From Bacillota bacterium (GTDB taxonomy: Bacteria; Bacillota; Clostridia; Lachnospirales; Lachnospiraceae), in NCBI GenBank assembly GCA_023391695.1, contig JAEWAK010000041.1, forward strand, positions 8,427 to 72,426: a stretch of 64,000 nt of DNA, in the 5' to 3' direction. Under the pieces are notes generated by a model. It had not been told where the DNA came from and searched no databases. It was given only the letters and a program-made list of their open reading frames with translations. The translations under genes and the position numbers were made by a program. This document shows positions 1 through 8,617 of this stretch, piece after piece; positions within the stretch are counted from its first letter, which is position 1, and each line of letters opens with the position of its first letter.

Positions 1-996
1 CTAGCTAAAATACAGGATTTTATCTTTTCCGAACCGGATATCGATTTCCTCCTGCAGCCAGGCTTCGCCTTCTGCTCTTAGCTCCTGTCTGTAAGCGTAT
101 TTTCCCAGTCCTCTTCCTTTCATCCGCTCCTGGTCATACAGTTCAATGGCTTCGGGAAATGCTTCATTATTGATTTTCCTGTGGACAAAGCTATACGTCA
201 TGAATATGATTTCAATGAACATCTGCTTCTTCACCTTCCCGGATAGTCCCTCCTGTAACTGGTCCAGCAGTTCGGTATAAAGGTCCTTCCAATTCTCTAC
301 CAGAATGACGGGCGCAATGAGTATGCCGACTTTATAATCTGCTTCCGCCATTTTATTAATGGCTTCTATACGGTGTTTCAGGGAAGCCGTTCCGACTTCC
401 GCACTGCTGATGATATACTGTGGATTTACGGACATCCTGAAAATCACACGGCCCTGGTGTGCCAGGGGCAGCAGCGGGTCAACCATATTAAATTTTGTGG
501 GAAATGTAAGTTTTCCTTTTTTACTTTTCAGGAAATTATCAATGGTCCAGGGAAGGTTACCGGTAATGGTATTCTCCAACACCAGGTCGCTGTTACTGCC
601 GATTTCAAAGGTCAGCTCCTTCTCACTTTTATTGGATATACGGATCAGCCGTTCCAGCATCTGCTCCCGGTTCACAAAGAGCCTGAGATAAGAGCATTTA
701 TTATAGTTGCAGACCAGATAGCAATACAGGCACATGGCCGTACAGCCTGAGGAAGTATAGGGTACCAGGTAATCGGATACCTTATAATTTTCCGTATATT
801 TATGTGTTTTACGGACTCCTATAATCAACAGCTGCTTCATGTTTGCAAATTCCGTGTTTTCTTTTTTTCTTAATTCCTCAATGTTATTATGATTTTCAAT
901 CGGATTCCATTCTATATCCCGGAACTGTTCTTTTAATTGTTTTCCAAGGGTATAACCAAGTACTTCAGGTTCATAATATATTTTATCCGGACGCAT
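1..996 (-). CDS. splB: Spore photoproduct lyase family radical SAM protein
   Basis: Radical SAM enzyme of the family that splits the spore photoproduct (a thymine dimer of UV-irradiated spores) back to two thymines during germination. The 4Fe-4S/SAM motif CxxxCxxC is seen as C85, C89 and C92, followed by the SplB-type Tyr-Leu, and later by KFNMVDPLL and FRMSVNPQYI, which match SplB as I remember it. The length of 331 aa is close to the usual 340. The ATG at 996 has an AGGTGAGG-type ribosome site. One oddity: the region equivalent to EASCTSD of B. subtilis (hydrogen-donor Cys141) reads EIGSNSD, so Ser134 replaces the cysteine. It stands alone at the window edge, so its left neighbour is unseen. 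The family call is firm; activity on spore photoproduct is inferred. Confidence 0.88.
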   Translation of the reverse strand: MRPDKIYYEPEVLGYTLGKQLKEQFRDIEWNPIENHNNIEELRKKENTEFANMKQLLIIGVRKTHKYTENYKVSDYLVPYTSSGCTAMCLYCYLVCNYNKCSYLRLFVNREQMLERLIRISNKSEKELTFEIGSNSDLVLENTITGNLPWTIDNFLKSKKGKLTFPTKFNMVDPLLPLAHQGRVIFRMSVNPQYIISSAEVGTASLKHRIEAINKMAEADYKVGILIAPVILVENWKDLYTELLDQLQEGLSGKVKKQMFIEIIFMTYSFVHRKINNEAFPEAIELYDQERMKGRGLGKYAYRQELRAEGEAWLQEEIDIRFGKDKILYFS

Positions 997-1140
997 ATTG
1001 ACTACCTCACCTTTTATTTTAATACATTATCAGGGACGCTATTGTAAGATAGATTAAAATTATCTTATCAGTAAATATTATGAATAATATTCTATCTAAT
1101 TATGATACTTTTCTAAACTTTTTATATTAATAGTAAAATA

Positions 1141-1163
1141 GATTGCAAATATCGGCTTTGACT
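1141..1163 (+). repeat. Dispersed hairpin repeat, copy A (partial)
   Basis: Contains GCAAATATCGGCTTTGACT, close to the right half of the hairpin at 27340-27370 and 23798-23836. Only the second half is clear in this copy. Confidence 0.4.
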
Positions 1164-1380
1164 CTGGGTACAGGTATAATACAGGATGAGCAGAAAGCAA
1201 ACGGGTTTTATAAAAAAATCGGTATAGCAAAGTAAGCGGATCAGGTTCGTCTAGAAAAGAACAGATAGTTTAAAGGGTAGAAACCCTGTACGTTCATTAA
1301 AAAAGAGAATCCGATGTATGCAAAGACAAATAATTTTGGAGGACATTCTCTTATGGATGCCCCTTTACCTGGTAAATAGA

Positions 1381-1424
1381 AAAGCCTTCCTGCACATAGT
1401 TGAAAACTATGTGAGAAAGGCTTT
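1381..1424 (-). terminator. Hairpin, probable terminator of the dehydratase gene
   Basis: AAAGCCTT and ACATAGTT pair with AACTATGT and AAGGCTTT around a 3-base loop, with a small internal bulge. Read on the minus strand the stem ends in TTTTC, about 50 bases after the stop codon of the dehydratase gene. The T-tract is short, so termination is likely but not certain. Confidence 0.5.
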
Positions 1425-1472
1425 GAAGTCCTGTCTGTCATTTATTAAATAAAAGGGTTCTGTCCCCAAGTC

Positions 1473-3206
1473 TTATTTCATATAACCGCCCTTCATAGGG
1501 GATACCGCATGTTTCGCAAATATATTTAAAACCCCGGATTTATATTTCTCTTCTTTCGGAGTCCATTCTTTTTTACGTTCCGCCAGTATTTGATCAACTT
1601 CCTCCAGGGAACAGCGCTTGCCGTCTATACCTACGATCTGTAAAATACGGTTTTCAATATCAATTTCAATTATGTCATTTTCCTTAACCAGGCCGATCGG
1701 GCCCCCTTCTGCCGCTTCCGGGGAAACATGTCCGATGGCAGGGCCTTTGGACGCTCCGGAGAAACGTCCGTCCGTAATTAAAGCTATGGATTTGCCCAGC
1801 TCCGGATCCGAGGATATGGCTTCCGTGGTATAGAACATTTCCGGCATACCGCTTCCCTTTGGTCCTTCATAGCATATAAGTACCGCATCCCCGGGTTTGA
1901 TTTGTTTGCTTATAATCGCCGCAATGGCATCCTCTTCGCATTCAAAAGGCCTCGCCCTTAAGATGGCCTTATGCATTTCTTTTGGTACGGCGGAATGCTT
2001 AACCACAGAACCTTCCGGGGCTAAATTACCTTTTAATATGGCAACCGTGCCATCCGTTCCGATAGGGTTATCAAAAGGTCTTATAATTTCTTCTTTCTTA
2101 CGTCCTGCTTTCTTAAGATAGGAATAACATTTCTCATAATAACCGTTTTTCTTTAAATCCCCCAGATTTTCACCCAGGGTTTTACCGGTCACCGTCATGA
2201 CATCCAGATGCAGCTTATTCTTGATTTCCTCCATGATGGCAGGAACCCCGCCGGCATAATAGAAATACTGGGCAGGCCATTTACCCGCAGGGCGGATATC
2301 CAAAAGATAATGGGCTCCTCTGTGGAGGCGGTCGAAGCTTTCACTGTCCAGTTCCAGCCCGAACTCCCTGGCAATAGAGGGCATATGGAGCAGGCAGTTG
2401 GTAGAGCCGGAGATGGCCGCATGAACCATTACCGCATTTTCGAAAGATTTCATGGTAACCATATCCCTGGGTTTCAATCCCATTTTAGCCAGATTGACCA
2501 CCTGCTTTCCTGCTTCTTTGGCATAAATAGTAAGGTCCTCGCACATGGCAGGCATTAAAGCACTTCCCGGAAGCATCAGGCCTAAAGCTTCCGCCATAAT
2601 CTGCATACTTGAAGCGGTTCCCATAAAGGAGCAGGCTCCGCAGGAGGGACAGGCATGATGTTTATAAAAGGTCAGTTCTTCTTCCGTTATCTCTCCCCGC
2701 TGGTACATGGCACTGTAAGCACCGATCTGCTCTAAGGTAAGCAGGTCCGGGCCTGCATCCATAACGCCGCCGGTAATCATAATGGAGGGGATATTGACCC
2801 GGCCGATTCCCATTAAATGTGCCGGAACCCCCTTATCACAACTGGCCACAAATACACCGCCGTCAAACGGTGTTGCACCCGCGTGGATTTCAATCATATT
2901 GGCAATGGTATCCCGGGATACCAGGGAATAATTGATTCCGTCGTGTCCCTGGGACATGCCATCACAGATGTCAGTGGTAAAATACCTGGCTGCTTTTGCC
3001 CCCATTTCACTGACACCTTCCACCGCACTATCCACAAATTTCAGTAAATGTGCACTTCCGGGATGGCTGTCCCCAAAGGTGCTCTCAATCATAATCTGGG
3101 GCTTTCCCAAGTCCTCTACGCTCCAGCCCATTCCTCTTCTTAAAGGATCCAGTTCCGGTGCGATTTTCCTTAACTTCTGGCTGGTTAAGTCTTCGTTTTT
3201 AATCAT
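1473..3206 (-). CDS. IlvD/Edd family Fe-S dehydratase (dihydroxy-acid dehydratase-like)
   Basis: Member of the family that removes water from 2,3-dihydroxy acids or sugar acids with an Fe-S cluster. Visible family motifs are CDGMSQGHDG (C81), SCDKGVPAH (C123, K125), CPSCGAC (C186, C189, C192) and DGRFSGASKGPAIGHVSPEA near the C-terminus. 577 aa is normal for IlvD (550-620). The ATG at 3206 has a GGAGG site 9 bases upstream, and a TATAAT lies at 3274-3279 on this strand with a poor -35. IlvD would make 2-keto acids for valine and isoleucine synthesis, but no ilv or leu gene is nearby. The spacing of the central cysteines also resembles sugar-acid dehydratases, so the substrate is open. Confidence 0.8.
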   Translation of the reverse strand: MIKNEDLTSQKLRKIAPELDPLRRGMGWSVEDLGKPQIMIESTFGDSHPGSAHLLKFVDSAVEGVSEMGAKAARYFTTDICDGMSQGHDGINYSLVSRDTIANMIEIHAGATPFDGGVFVASCDKGVPAHLMGIGRVNIPSIMITGGVMDAGPDLLTLEQIGAYSAMYQRGEITEEELTFYKHHACPSCGACSFMGTASSMQIMAEALGLMLPGSALMPAMCEDLTIYAKEAGKQVVNLAKMGLKPRDMVTMKSFENAVMVHAAISGSTNCLLHMPSIAREFGLELDSESFDRLHRGAHYLLDIRPAGKWPAQYFYYAGGVPAIMEEIKNKLHLDVMTVTGKTLGENLGDLKKNGYYEKCYSYLKKAGRKKEEIIRPFDNPIGTDGTVAILKGNLAPEGSVVKHSAVPKEMHKAILRARPFECEEDAIAAIISKQIKPGDAVLICYEGPKGSGMPEMFYTTEAISSDPELGKSIALITDGRFSGASKGPAIGHVSPEAAEGGPIGLVKENDIIEIDIENRILQIVGIDGKRCSLEEVDQILAERKKEWTPKEEKYKSGVLNIFAKHAVSPMKGGYMK

Positions 3207-3534
3207 AATACATTTCCTCCGGTAAACGTTTTCATGATGTTTTAGTATTATTTAGTTATTACTACTTGTTTTTATTATAGCAGACTGTCCACGGAATATA
3301 AAACCCTAAATTTAAATTCATTTGTTTTAGTTTACCATATTACATCAAAATAACAATCTATCCGAATATAGAACTCCGCTTTTAAGATTTTAATAATGGG
3401 AGAAAATGAGGGCATAATTATTATATATCAACGGAATCTGTTTCATTTACTAAGTTTCCGTGTTTTATTTAGTAGAGCAGATAATTATCAGCTATACCAC
3501 TCATGACTTAATTAACTGACTGGGAGTATTTTAT
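3207..3534. other. Divergent intergenic region between the dehydratase gene and ppk1
   Basis: 328 AT-rich bases that must hold promoters for both divergent genes. A minus-strand TATAAT at 3274-3279 is the only clear element. No operator, repeat or small gene was recognised. Confidence 0.4.
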
Positions 3535-5586
3535 ATGGAAAAACAATATTTTAACCGTGAATTATCATGGCTGGCATTTAATAGTCGGGTTCTGGAAGAA
3601 TCCACCGACCCACGTATTCCATTGTTAGAAAGGCTGAAATTCCTTTCTATTTTTGCCTCTAACCTGGATGAATTCTATATGGTGCGGGTAGGCAGCCTTT
3701 ACAGTCTTTCCTTAGCAGACAATACGGCAACTGACAATAAGACCAATATGACACCTTCCGAACAGCTCCATGCAATCAATGAAGAAGTGAAAAATTTATA
3801 CCCTCAGAGGGATAAATCCTATACAGATATTATGGAAGGCCTTTCTGCCCTGGATTTACACCATATCAAATGCAAAGACCTTGATAAAATTAATAAAAAG
3901 GATATTAAGAATTATTTTAAAAGCCATATCTTTCCCCAGTTATCCCCCCAGATTATTGATGCCAGGCATCCCTTTCCGCATATTGAAAATAAAGCTCTTT
4001 ATGTAGCCCTTCATTTAAGATCGGAAAAGGGTGATAAGTTTGGTGTCATACCAATTCCGAAAGAACTGCAGAGAATTTACATGGTTTCCGATGGAAAAAG
4101 CTTTCTTCTTGCGGAGGACATTCTATTGCTTTTTTCCCATCTTATTTTCGAGTCCTATAAAGTCCAGAACAAAGCGGTAATACGCGTGACCCGGAATGCG
4201 GATATTGAAATTAAGGATGATTTTTATGATGATGATATTGATTACCGGGTCTTTATGCAGAATATAATTAAAACCCGGGGAAGGCTCCATCCGGTGCGTT
4301 TTGAAATCAGCAGCTTCGAGGACAGTTCCATATTGGAATATTTTTCGCATAAACTGGGTTTAAAAAAGTCTCAGTGTTTTAAATTAAAATCCCCTCTTGA
4401 CTTAAGCTATGTCCGTATACTTGAAAATGCGTGTGACCCGAAAGCGAAAAAAACCTTGCTTTATCCCCCTGTCAGGCCTTTATGGCCAGTTCGTTTTCCT
4501 CACCATAATATCCTCAATCATATCTTAATAGAAGATTTCCTGCTATCCCTCCCTTATGAAAGCTTCCGGCCTTTGCTGGAATTAATCCGGGAAGCGGCTG
4601 AAGATGAAGATGTGGTGTCCATAAAAATCGCCTTATACCGGGTCGCCTCCCAATCCCAGATCGTACAGCACCTTTGTACTGCTGCCGAAAATGGGAAGGA
4701 TGTGACCGTGGTCATGGAGCTTAGCGCAAGATTTGATGAACAGAATAATATACTATGGTCCAGTCTTATGGAGGAATCCGGCTGCAAAATCATCTACGGT
4801 ATTGAAAAAGTGAAAGTACACAGTAAAATACTGTTGATTACAAGAAGAGGCCGGGAGAGTTTTGATTATATTACCCATATAGGTACGGGCAATTATAATG
4901 AAATAACTGCCAGGCTATATACGGATCTTGGTATCATTACGGGTAATAGAGAAATTGGTGCGGATGCCGCCGCATTTTTTAACAACCTTGCCATATCCAA
5001 TCTGGAAGGGGATTATACTCATCTGCTTGCATCCCCGGCAAGTCTGAAAAGAGGAATCATCGACCTGATAGAAGAAGAAACAGAAAAAGCCTTAAACGGA
5101 GAAGCCGCACGGATTATAGCCAAGATGAATAACTTAACCGATAAAGATATTATTGACAGCCTGCTTAAAGCGGCAAAAGCAGGTGTTAAAATAAGCCTTA
5201 TCATCCGGGGCATCTGCTGCTTAATGCCTTACACAGCAGATACTGCGGCTAATATTGAAGTAATCAGTATTGTGGGGAGGTTTCTGGAACATTCAAGGAT
5301 CTACAGCTTTGGTGACAGACAGAAAGCCAGAATATATATTTCCTCGGCAGACATGATGACCAGAAATACGGAAAAAAGGGTAGAAATTGCCGTGCCGGTA
5401 TTAAGCAGGGAGATTTCCCTTTGCATCATTGATATGCTGGAAATTATGTTAAAAGACAATGTAAAGGCAAGAGTACTGCAGCCGGACGGTTCCTATATTT
5501 ACAAAAATAATGGTGAAAACCCTTTCGACAGCCAGATGTATTTTTTTGAAGAATCCTATCGGAATAATAATTTCAGTCCGGGCTAA
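3535..5586 (+). CDS. ppk1: Polyphosphate kinase 1
   Basis: Makes inorganic polyphosphate from the gamma phosphate of ATP, reversibly, through a phosphohistidine intermediate. The N-terminus (FNRELSWLAFNSRVLEE, then ASNLDEFYMVRVG) is the classic PPK1 opening. The two catalytic histidines are visible in KVHSK (H429) and FLEHSR (H586), each six residues before E. coli H435 and H592. 683 aa is the expected size. The ATG at 3535 follows a GGGAG site. It is a single gene: the stop codon lies in a small palindrome (5582-5599), and the partner exopolyphosphatase (ppx) is not in the window. Confidence 0.97.
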   Translation: MEKQYFNRELSWLAFNSRVLEESTDPRIPLLERLKFLSIFASNLDEFYMVRVGSLYSLSLADNTATDNKTNMTPSEQLHAINEEVKNLYPQRDKSYTDIMEGLSALDLHHIKCKDLDKINKKDIKNYFKSHIFPQLSPQIIDARHPFPHIENKALYVALHLRSEKGDKFGVIPIPKELQRIYMVSDGKSFLLAEDILLLFSHLIFESYKVQNKAVIRVTRNADIEIKDDFYDDDIDYRVFMQNIIKTRGRLHPVRFEISSFEDSSILEYFSHKLGLKKSQCFKLKSPLDLSYVRILENACDPKAKKTLLYPPVRPLWPVRFPHHNILNHILIEDFLLSLPYESFRPLLELIREAAEDEDVVSIKIALYRVASQSQIVQHLCTAAENGKDVTVVMELSARFDEQNNILWSSLMEESGCKIIYGIEKVKVHSKILLITRRGRESFDYITHIGTGNYNEITARLYTDLGIITGNREIGADAAAFFNNLAISNLEGDYTHLLASPASLKRGIIDLIEEETEKALNGEAARIIAKMNNLTDKDIIDSLLKAAKAGVKISLIIRGICCLMPYTADTAANIEVISIVGRFLEHSRIYSFGDRQKARIYISSADMMTRNTEKRVEIAVPVLSREISLCIIDMLEIMLKDNVKARVLQPDGSYIYKNNGENPFDSQMYFFEESYRNNNFSPG

Positions 5587-5594
5587 ATTTAAAT

Positions 5595-5708
5595 TTAGCT
5601 CTCCATCTGCATGCAATACAGGCTCCATTTTTCATCTTTACAGTCAAAACTGTCTTCCCGAAATTTTTGGTCAGTAAATCCAACCGATTTGTAACAGTTA
5701 TGAGCTGA
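5595..5708 (-). pseudogene. C-terminal remnant of a GNAT acetyltransferase
   Basis: On the minus strand about 37 codons read like the end of a GNAT protein: AHNCYKSVGFT, typical of motif B, then an acidic segment and a normal stop at 5595-5597. An in-frame stop at 5709-5711 cuts it off, and the upstream part with the acetyl-CoA site is absent. It lies between ppk1 and the tetR promoter. The reading rests on motif resemblance alone. Confidence 0.45.
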
Positions 5709-5751
5709 TCAAAATCAGCGTTCCGTACAATCAAAATTATTTTTTCAGGTA

Positions 5752-5800
5752 TTGACCGAACCGGTTTACAGGACTATAATCGGTGTGTAAACCGATTCGG
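5752..5800 (+). promoter_or_regulatory. Promoter of the tetR gene with overlapping long inverted-repeat operator
   Basis: TTGACC at 5752-5757 and TATAAT at 5775-5780 are separated by 17 bases. Two 15-base arms, CCGAACCGGTTTACA (5756-5770) and TGTAAACCGATTCGG (5786-5800), are inverted with 14 of 15 matching bases and enclose the -10 element. A dimeric repressor bound here would block RNA polymerase. The TetR gene starts 21 bases downstream, so autoregulation is the natural reading. Confidence 0.82.
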
Positions 5801-5820
5801 CCGAGAAAATTAAAGAGGTG

Positions 5821-6447
5821 ATGATTCTGGATAAATTTTTAAGTTTACCTGTTGAAAAACAAACTGCTATTATTGATGCCGCCCTGAAATCTTTTGGTAT
5901 AAACGGTTATAAAAAAACTTCCGCAAGCGACATCGCTGCCGCCGCCGGTATTTCAAAAGCAATGGTGTTCCATTACTTCGGCACGAAAAAAGCGTTATAC
6001 CTATATTTAATTCATTACAGTATCAATATTATTATGAAAGAAGTCAATGAAAAATTTGATAAAACCATTACGGATTTCTTTGAACGGATTATTCAATCCT
6101 CCAATATTGAAATTGCGGTGCTGAAAAAACACCCTGCCCTTCTTTCCTTTATAAAAAGTGCATATTTTGAGACCGATGAAGAAGTGGCAGAAGAAGTCAA
6201 AGCCCTGTATCTGGGCAGCGAGGGAGAAAATTTCAGAAATAAAATTGCTTTTGAAGGCATGGATGCATCCAAGTTCAAAGACGGTATTGACATAAAGCTT
6301 GTCATGAAAATGCTTCTCTGGCTTGCCGAAGGATTTATGAGCCAGTTTCCGACGAAATCCGATCTGGACCCTGACCGATTTTGTGATGAATTTTATCAAT
6401 GTATGGATTTGCTAAAAAATAATCTCTACAAGGAAGAGTACCTGTAA
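5821..6447 (+). CDS. TetR/AcrR family transcriptional regulator
   Basis: Ligand-responsive DNA-binding repressor of about 208 aa. The N-terminal helix-turn-helix is clear (SASDIAAAAGISKAMVFHYFGTK, split as SASDIAAAAG and ISKAMVFHYFGTK), and the rest is the variable all-helical effector domain. I take the ATG at 5821; a GTG at 5818 in frame is possible, and the AGAGGTG ribosome site touches both. The gene has its own strong promoter and an inverted-repeat operator immediately upstream. No intact gene follows in the same direction, only a decayed gene end and the convergent SEDS-like gene, so its original target may be lost or lie elsewhere. The ligand cannot be told. Confidence 0.85.
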   Translation: MILDKFLSLPVEKQTAIIDAALKSFGINGYKKTSASDIAAAAGISKAMVFHYFGTKKALYLYLIHYSINIIMKEVNEKFDKTITDFFERIIQSSNIEIAVLKKHPALLSFIKSAYFETDEEVAEEVKALYLGSEGENFRNKIAFEGMDASKFKDGIDIKLVMKMLLWLAEGFMSQFPTKSDLDPDRFCDEFYQCMDLLKNNLYKEEYL

Positions 6448-6473
6448 ATAATACCCGCAGATTATACTTAAGA

Positions 6474-6581
6474 TTATTTTCTTTCAATCTCTATTTCCGG
6501 ATATGGAGACACCGCTTTATCAAGCAGCGGTTCTTCCATACCCTTCAAATGCCTGTTAAAGAAAGCTGCTATATTAAGTAT
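6474..6581 (-). pseudogene. C-terminal remnant, possibly of an alpha/beta hydrolase
   Basis: About 35 codons on the minus strand read AAFFNRHLKGMEEPLLDKAV, then PYPEIEIERK and a stop at 6474-6476. The FFNRHLKG pattern is common near the ends of prolyl-oligopeptidase or CocE-like hydrolases. A stop at 6582-6584 ends the open frame and no catalytic residues remain. The hydrolase reading is tentative; that it is a decayed coding end is more likely than not. Confidence 0.35.
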
Positions 6582-6696
6582 TCATAATTTCCGTCTGGCG
6601 TTTTCCGCCAATTGTACCTAATAAATACTGGGTGGCAAGGGATTCTTATCCCATGCCGCCCGTCGGCAGTTCGGCTTGAATCGGTCAAGTACGTAC

Positions 6697-8199
6697 TTAT
6701 GTTTTCCCCGTTTTCACAACTTTATTTAAATAATTTTCTTCCTTTATAACACTATCATACCGGTAAGCGGATAAAATAATTCCTACTAAAACCATATTGG
6801 TGGTAATGCTGCAAAGTCCCTCTGAAATAAAAGGTAAAGTACTGAAATATCCATACTGGTAACCCAAATTGCCAAACAGATACAGTACCATCTGGACGGA
6901 CAGGCAGACACTGCAGGAAAGGGCCAGGATATGCCCAAGTTTATTATTTATTTTTTTGGTAACTGCAAACAGCAGTCCATATAAGCTAATTATAAAAGCT
7001 ATTAGAACCAGGGCCGGAATCCATCCATATTTTAAGATCCAGAAAGCAAACCGGTAATTATTGTGATAGTGCTGGGGTAAAATATCCTCTAAAGTAACCT
7101 CCGACTCGTCATAGTTAAGATAACGTGTAATATTATCCACTTCTTCCTGGTTAAAAAACCAGGCACCCGTACCGTAATGCATCAGTTCTTCCTTCGACAG
7201 CCTGATTGGGCCGGCGAGTTCGGCTTTTTTTAGTAAATCCTTCATTAAAACACCATTATACCCGTCCTGCCAATGATTATCCGCCTGTTGTTCCGGGTTT
7301 AAAAACATCCGGATATTTCTTTCCTGTTCCTTAAGGGACACAGCACCAAAAATACCAAGTGTAACTAAAATCCCTGCTAAACCGCATAAAATCAAGTTTC
7401 TCTTATCACCGGGAATCAGTCCTTTCATTATTAAAGAAAATAGATTGACCATACCGGTTACCATCAGTATCAGGCTTGCTGTAAGGACAAATTCATGGTT
7501 ACATTTATACTGGATCAAGAGCATGGCAAGGAGTAAAGCCATATGTACAATAATTACTGTCCTTCCTTTCCTTCTCCATTTATAAGCAGCCAGTGCAAGT
7601 ACGGGCCCGGCTAAAAGCAGCCAGTTAAAACTTAATACATGGCCGGAGAAAAGGATACCCCCAAAGATTGGTAAAAAATCTTGAAAAAAAATATTAAATC
7701 TGCTCAATAACACTGCCGCCAGGCCGGTAAATACAAAACCGGCCAATATGAATCCCGAATGCTTTACCATAAAGGTATATCCTTTATGATAAATAACAGT
7801 TAAGACGATCAGTCCCCATACAAAATAATATAAATTATCTATCAGGACAGAAATTCCATATGGTAAGCCCTCCGACCAGGTCAGCCTGTTTTCGGTAAAG
7901 TTGCCTGCTATCCCCAATAGAACCGCTGCCAGTACCATGCCCGATAATGGCCTGTAATTTTTCACATGCCTGGCTTCATTCATCATGATTCCGATGGAAG
8001 AACCGTCTCCCATATGTTCCACCGCCCTGTGTAAAGCTTCCTTTTCTTCCAATCCCATTTCCATATATTCCTTTGTACGGTCTTCAATATGGGCTTTCAT
8101 CTCTTCTTCGATCTCAGGCCGTATGGGTTTATACTGAATCTGTTCTTTTACATCATTCAGAAACCGGTTCATTTCATCGGACGGGGACTCTCTATTCAT
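6697..8199 (-). CDS. PadR-linked SEDS (FtsW/RodA)-like membrane protein with N-terminal prefix domain
   Basis: Residues 1-77 form a soluble charged segment (IRPEIEEEMKAHIEDR, EHMGDGSSIG) typical of the 'permease prefix' domain found on membrane proteins encoded next to PadR regulators. About ten hydrophobic segments follow from residue 87. The end resembles the SEDS family of peptidoglycan polymerases: RMFLNPEQ near 297, YRFAFWILKYGW near 382 and PFISEGLCSITTNMVLVG near 456, the place of PFISYGGSS in FtsW/RodA. The Asp that is catalytic in SEDS enzymes (TDFIF-like motif) appears as Asn381. 500 aa, overlapping padR by 8 bases, so the two are one transcript. Function unknown; perhaps an envelope sensor or an inactive SEDS relative. 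Confidence 0.68.
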   Translation of the reverse strand: MNRESPSDEMNRFLNDVKEQIQYKPIRPEIEEEMKAHIEDRTKEYMEMGLEEKEALHRAVEHMGDGSSIGIMMNEARHVKNYRPLSGMVLAAVLLGIAGNFTENRLTWSEGLPYGISVLIDNLYYFVWGLIVLTVIYHKGYTFMVKHSGFILAGFVFTGLAAVLLSRFNIFFQDFLPIFGGILFSGHVLSFNWLLLAGPVLALAAYKWRRKGRTVIIVHMALLLAMLLIQYKCNHEFVLTASLILMVTGMVNLFSLIMKGLIPGDKRNLILCGLAGILVTLGIFGAVSLKEQERNIRMFLNPEQQADNHWQDGYNGVLMKDLLKKAELAGPIRLSKEELMHYGTGAWFFNQEEVDNITRYLNYDESEVTLEDILPQHYHNNYRFAFWILKYGWIPALVLIAFIISLYGLLFAVTKKINNKLGHILALSCSVCLSVQMVLYLFGNLGYQYGYFSTLPFISEGLCSITTNMVLVGIILSAYRYDSVIKEENYLNKVVKTGKT

Positions 8200-8524
8200 A
8201 AAGAATACCTCCCATAACCTTATTTACGGCCTTCCGATAGGTATCCCATTCCTCTGCTTTTTCCTTCAGCAGTTTTTTTCCTTCTTCGGTAATCCGGTAA
8301 TATTTCCTTAGCCTTCCCGTTTCCGCCACCTGCTCAAAACTATCTATTGCCCCCTGCTGCTCCAAACTGTGTAAAACCGGATATAAGGTTCCTTCCTTTA
8401 ATACAAATACCTTCTCACTTTGCTTCTCCAATTCTTTTATTATCTGATAGCCGTACATTTCCTGCTTTTCCAGTAATTTAAGAACCATCATGGAAGTACT
8501 GATTGCCATTAACTTCTTATCCAT
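8192..8524 (-). CDS. PadR family transcriptional regulator
   Basis: Small winged-helix repressor of about 110 aa. Diagnostic segments are MYGYQIIKELEKQS, LKEGTLYPVLHSLEQQGAI and LRKYYRITEEGKKLL, the usual PadR helix-turn-helix and wing. The frame opens at 8578, but the ATG at 8524 (MDKKLMAIS) has a GGGAGG site 7 bases upstream and gives the normal PadR length. The stop overlaps the start of the SEDS-like gene. Its promoter carries a long inverted repeat over the -35/-10 spacer, so autorepression of the two-gene unit is very likely. The inducing signal is unknown. Confidence 0.9.
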   Translation of the reverse strand: MDKKLMAISTSMMVLKLLEKQEMYGYQIIKELEKQSEKVFVLKEGTLYPVLHSLEQQGAIDSFEQVAETGRLRKYYRITEEGKKLLKEKAEEWDTYRKAVNKVMGGILYE

Positions 8525-8546
8525 ATGCATGCCTCCCGAATAAATA

Positions 8547-8598
8547 TACCTAGAATATCTATGCATGTAATTATACATAGGTATTCTAGGTATGTCAA
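8547..8598 (-). promoter_or_regulatory. Consensus promoter of padR with palindromic operator
   Basis: On the minus strand TTGACA (8593-8598) and TATAAT (8570-8575) are both perfect, with a 17-base spacer. Arms at 8547-8563 and 8576-8592 are inverted and match at 16 of 17 positions; one arm is exactly the promoter spacer. Containing ATG-type PadR half-sites, this is a convincing autoregulatory operator. Confidence 0.87.
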
Positions 8599-8617
8599 TA
8601 AAAATAATATTTTTTAT

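Larger units (their letters stand above)
997..1472. other. Intergenic stretch between splB and the dehydratase gene
   Basis: AT-rich spacer of 476 bases. It holds one copy of a dispersed hairpin motif (1141-1163) and a long inverted repeat at 1381-1424. Short open frames exist on both strands at about 1250-1448, but neither has a convincing start, ribosome site or recognisable product, so none is called. No tRNA or riboswitch was recognised. Confidence 0.5.

Noticed and set aside
1241..1441. Open frame of 66 codons on the minus strand
   Set aside because: No ribosome site, not protein-like, and it spans a hairpin.
1473..3206. Certain naming as ilvD of valine synthesis
   Set aside because: No ilv/leu neighbours and family includes sugar-acid dehydratases, so the symbol was left empty.
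6687..6698. AAGTACGTACTT palindrome resembling an AraR box
   Set aside because: Shares only the GTACGTAC core; the flanks do not match AraR and no sugar gene is near.
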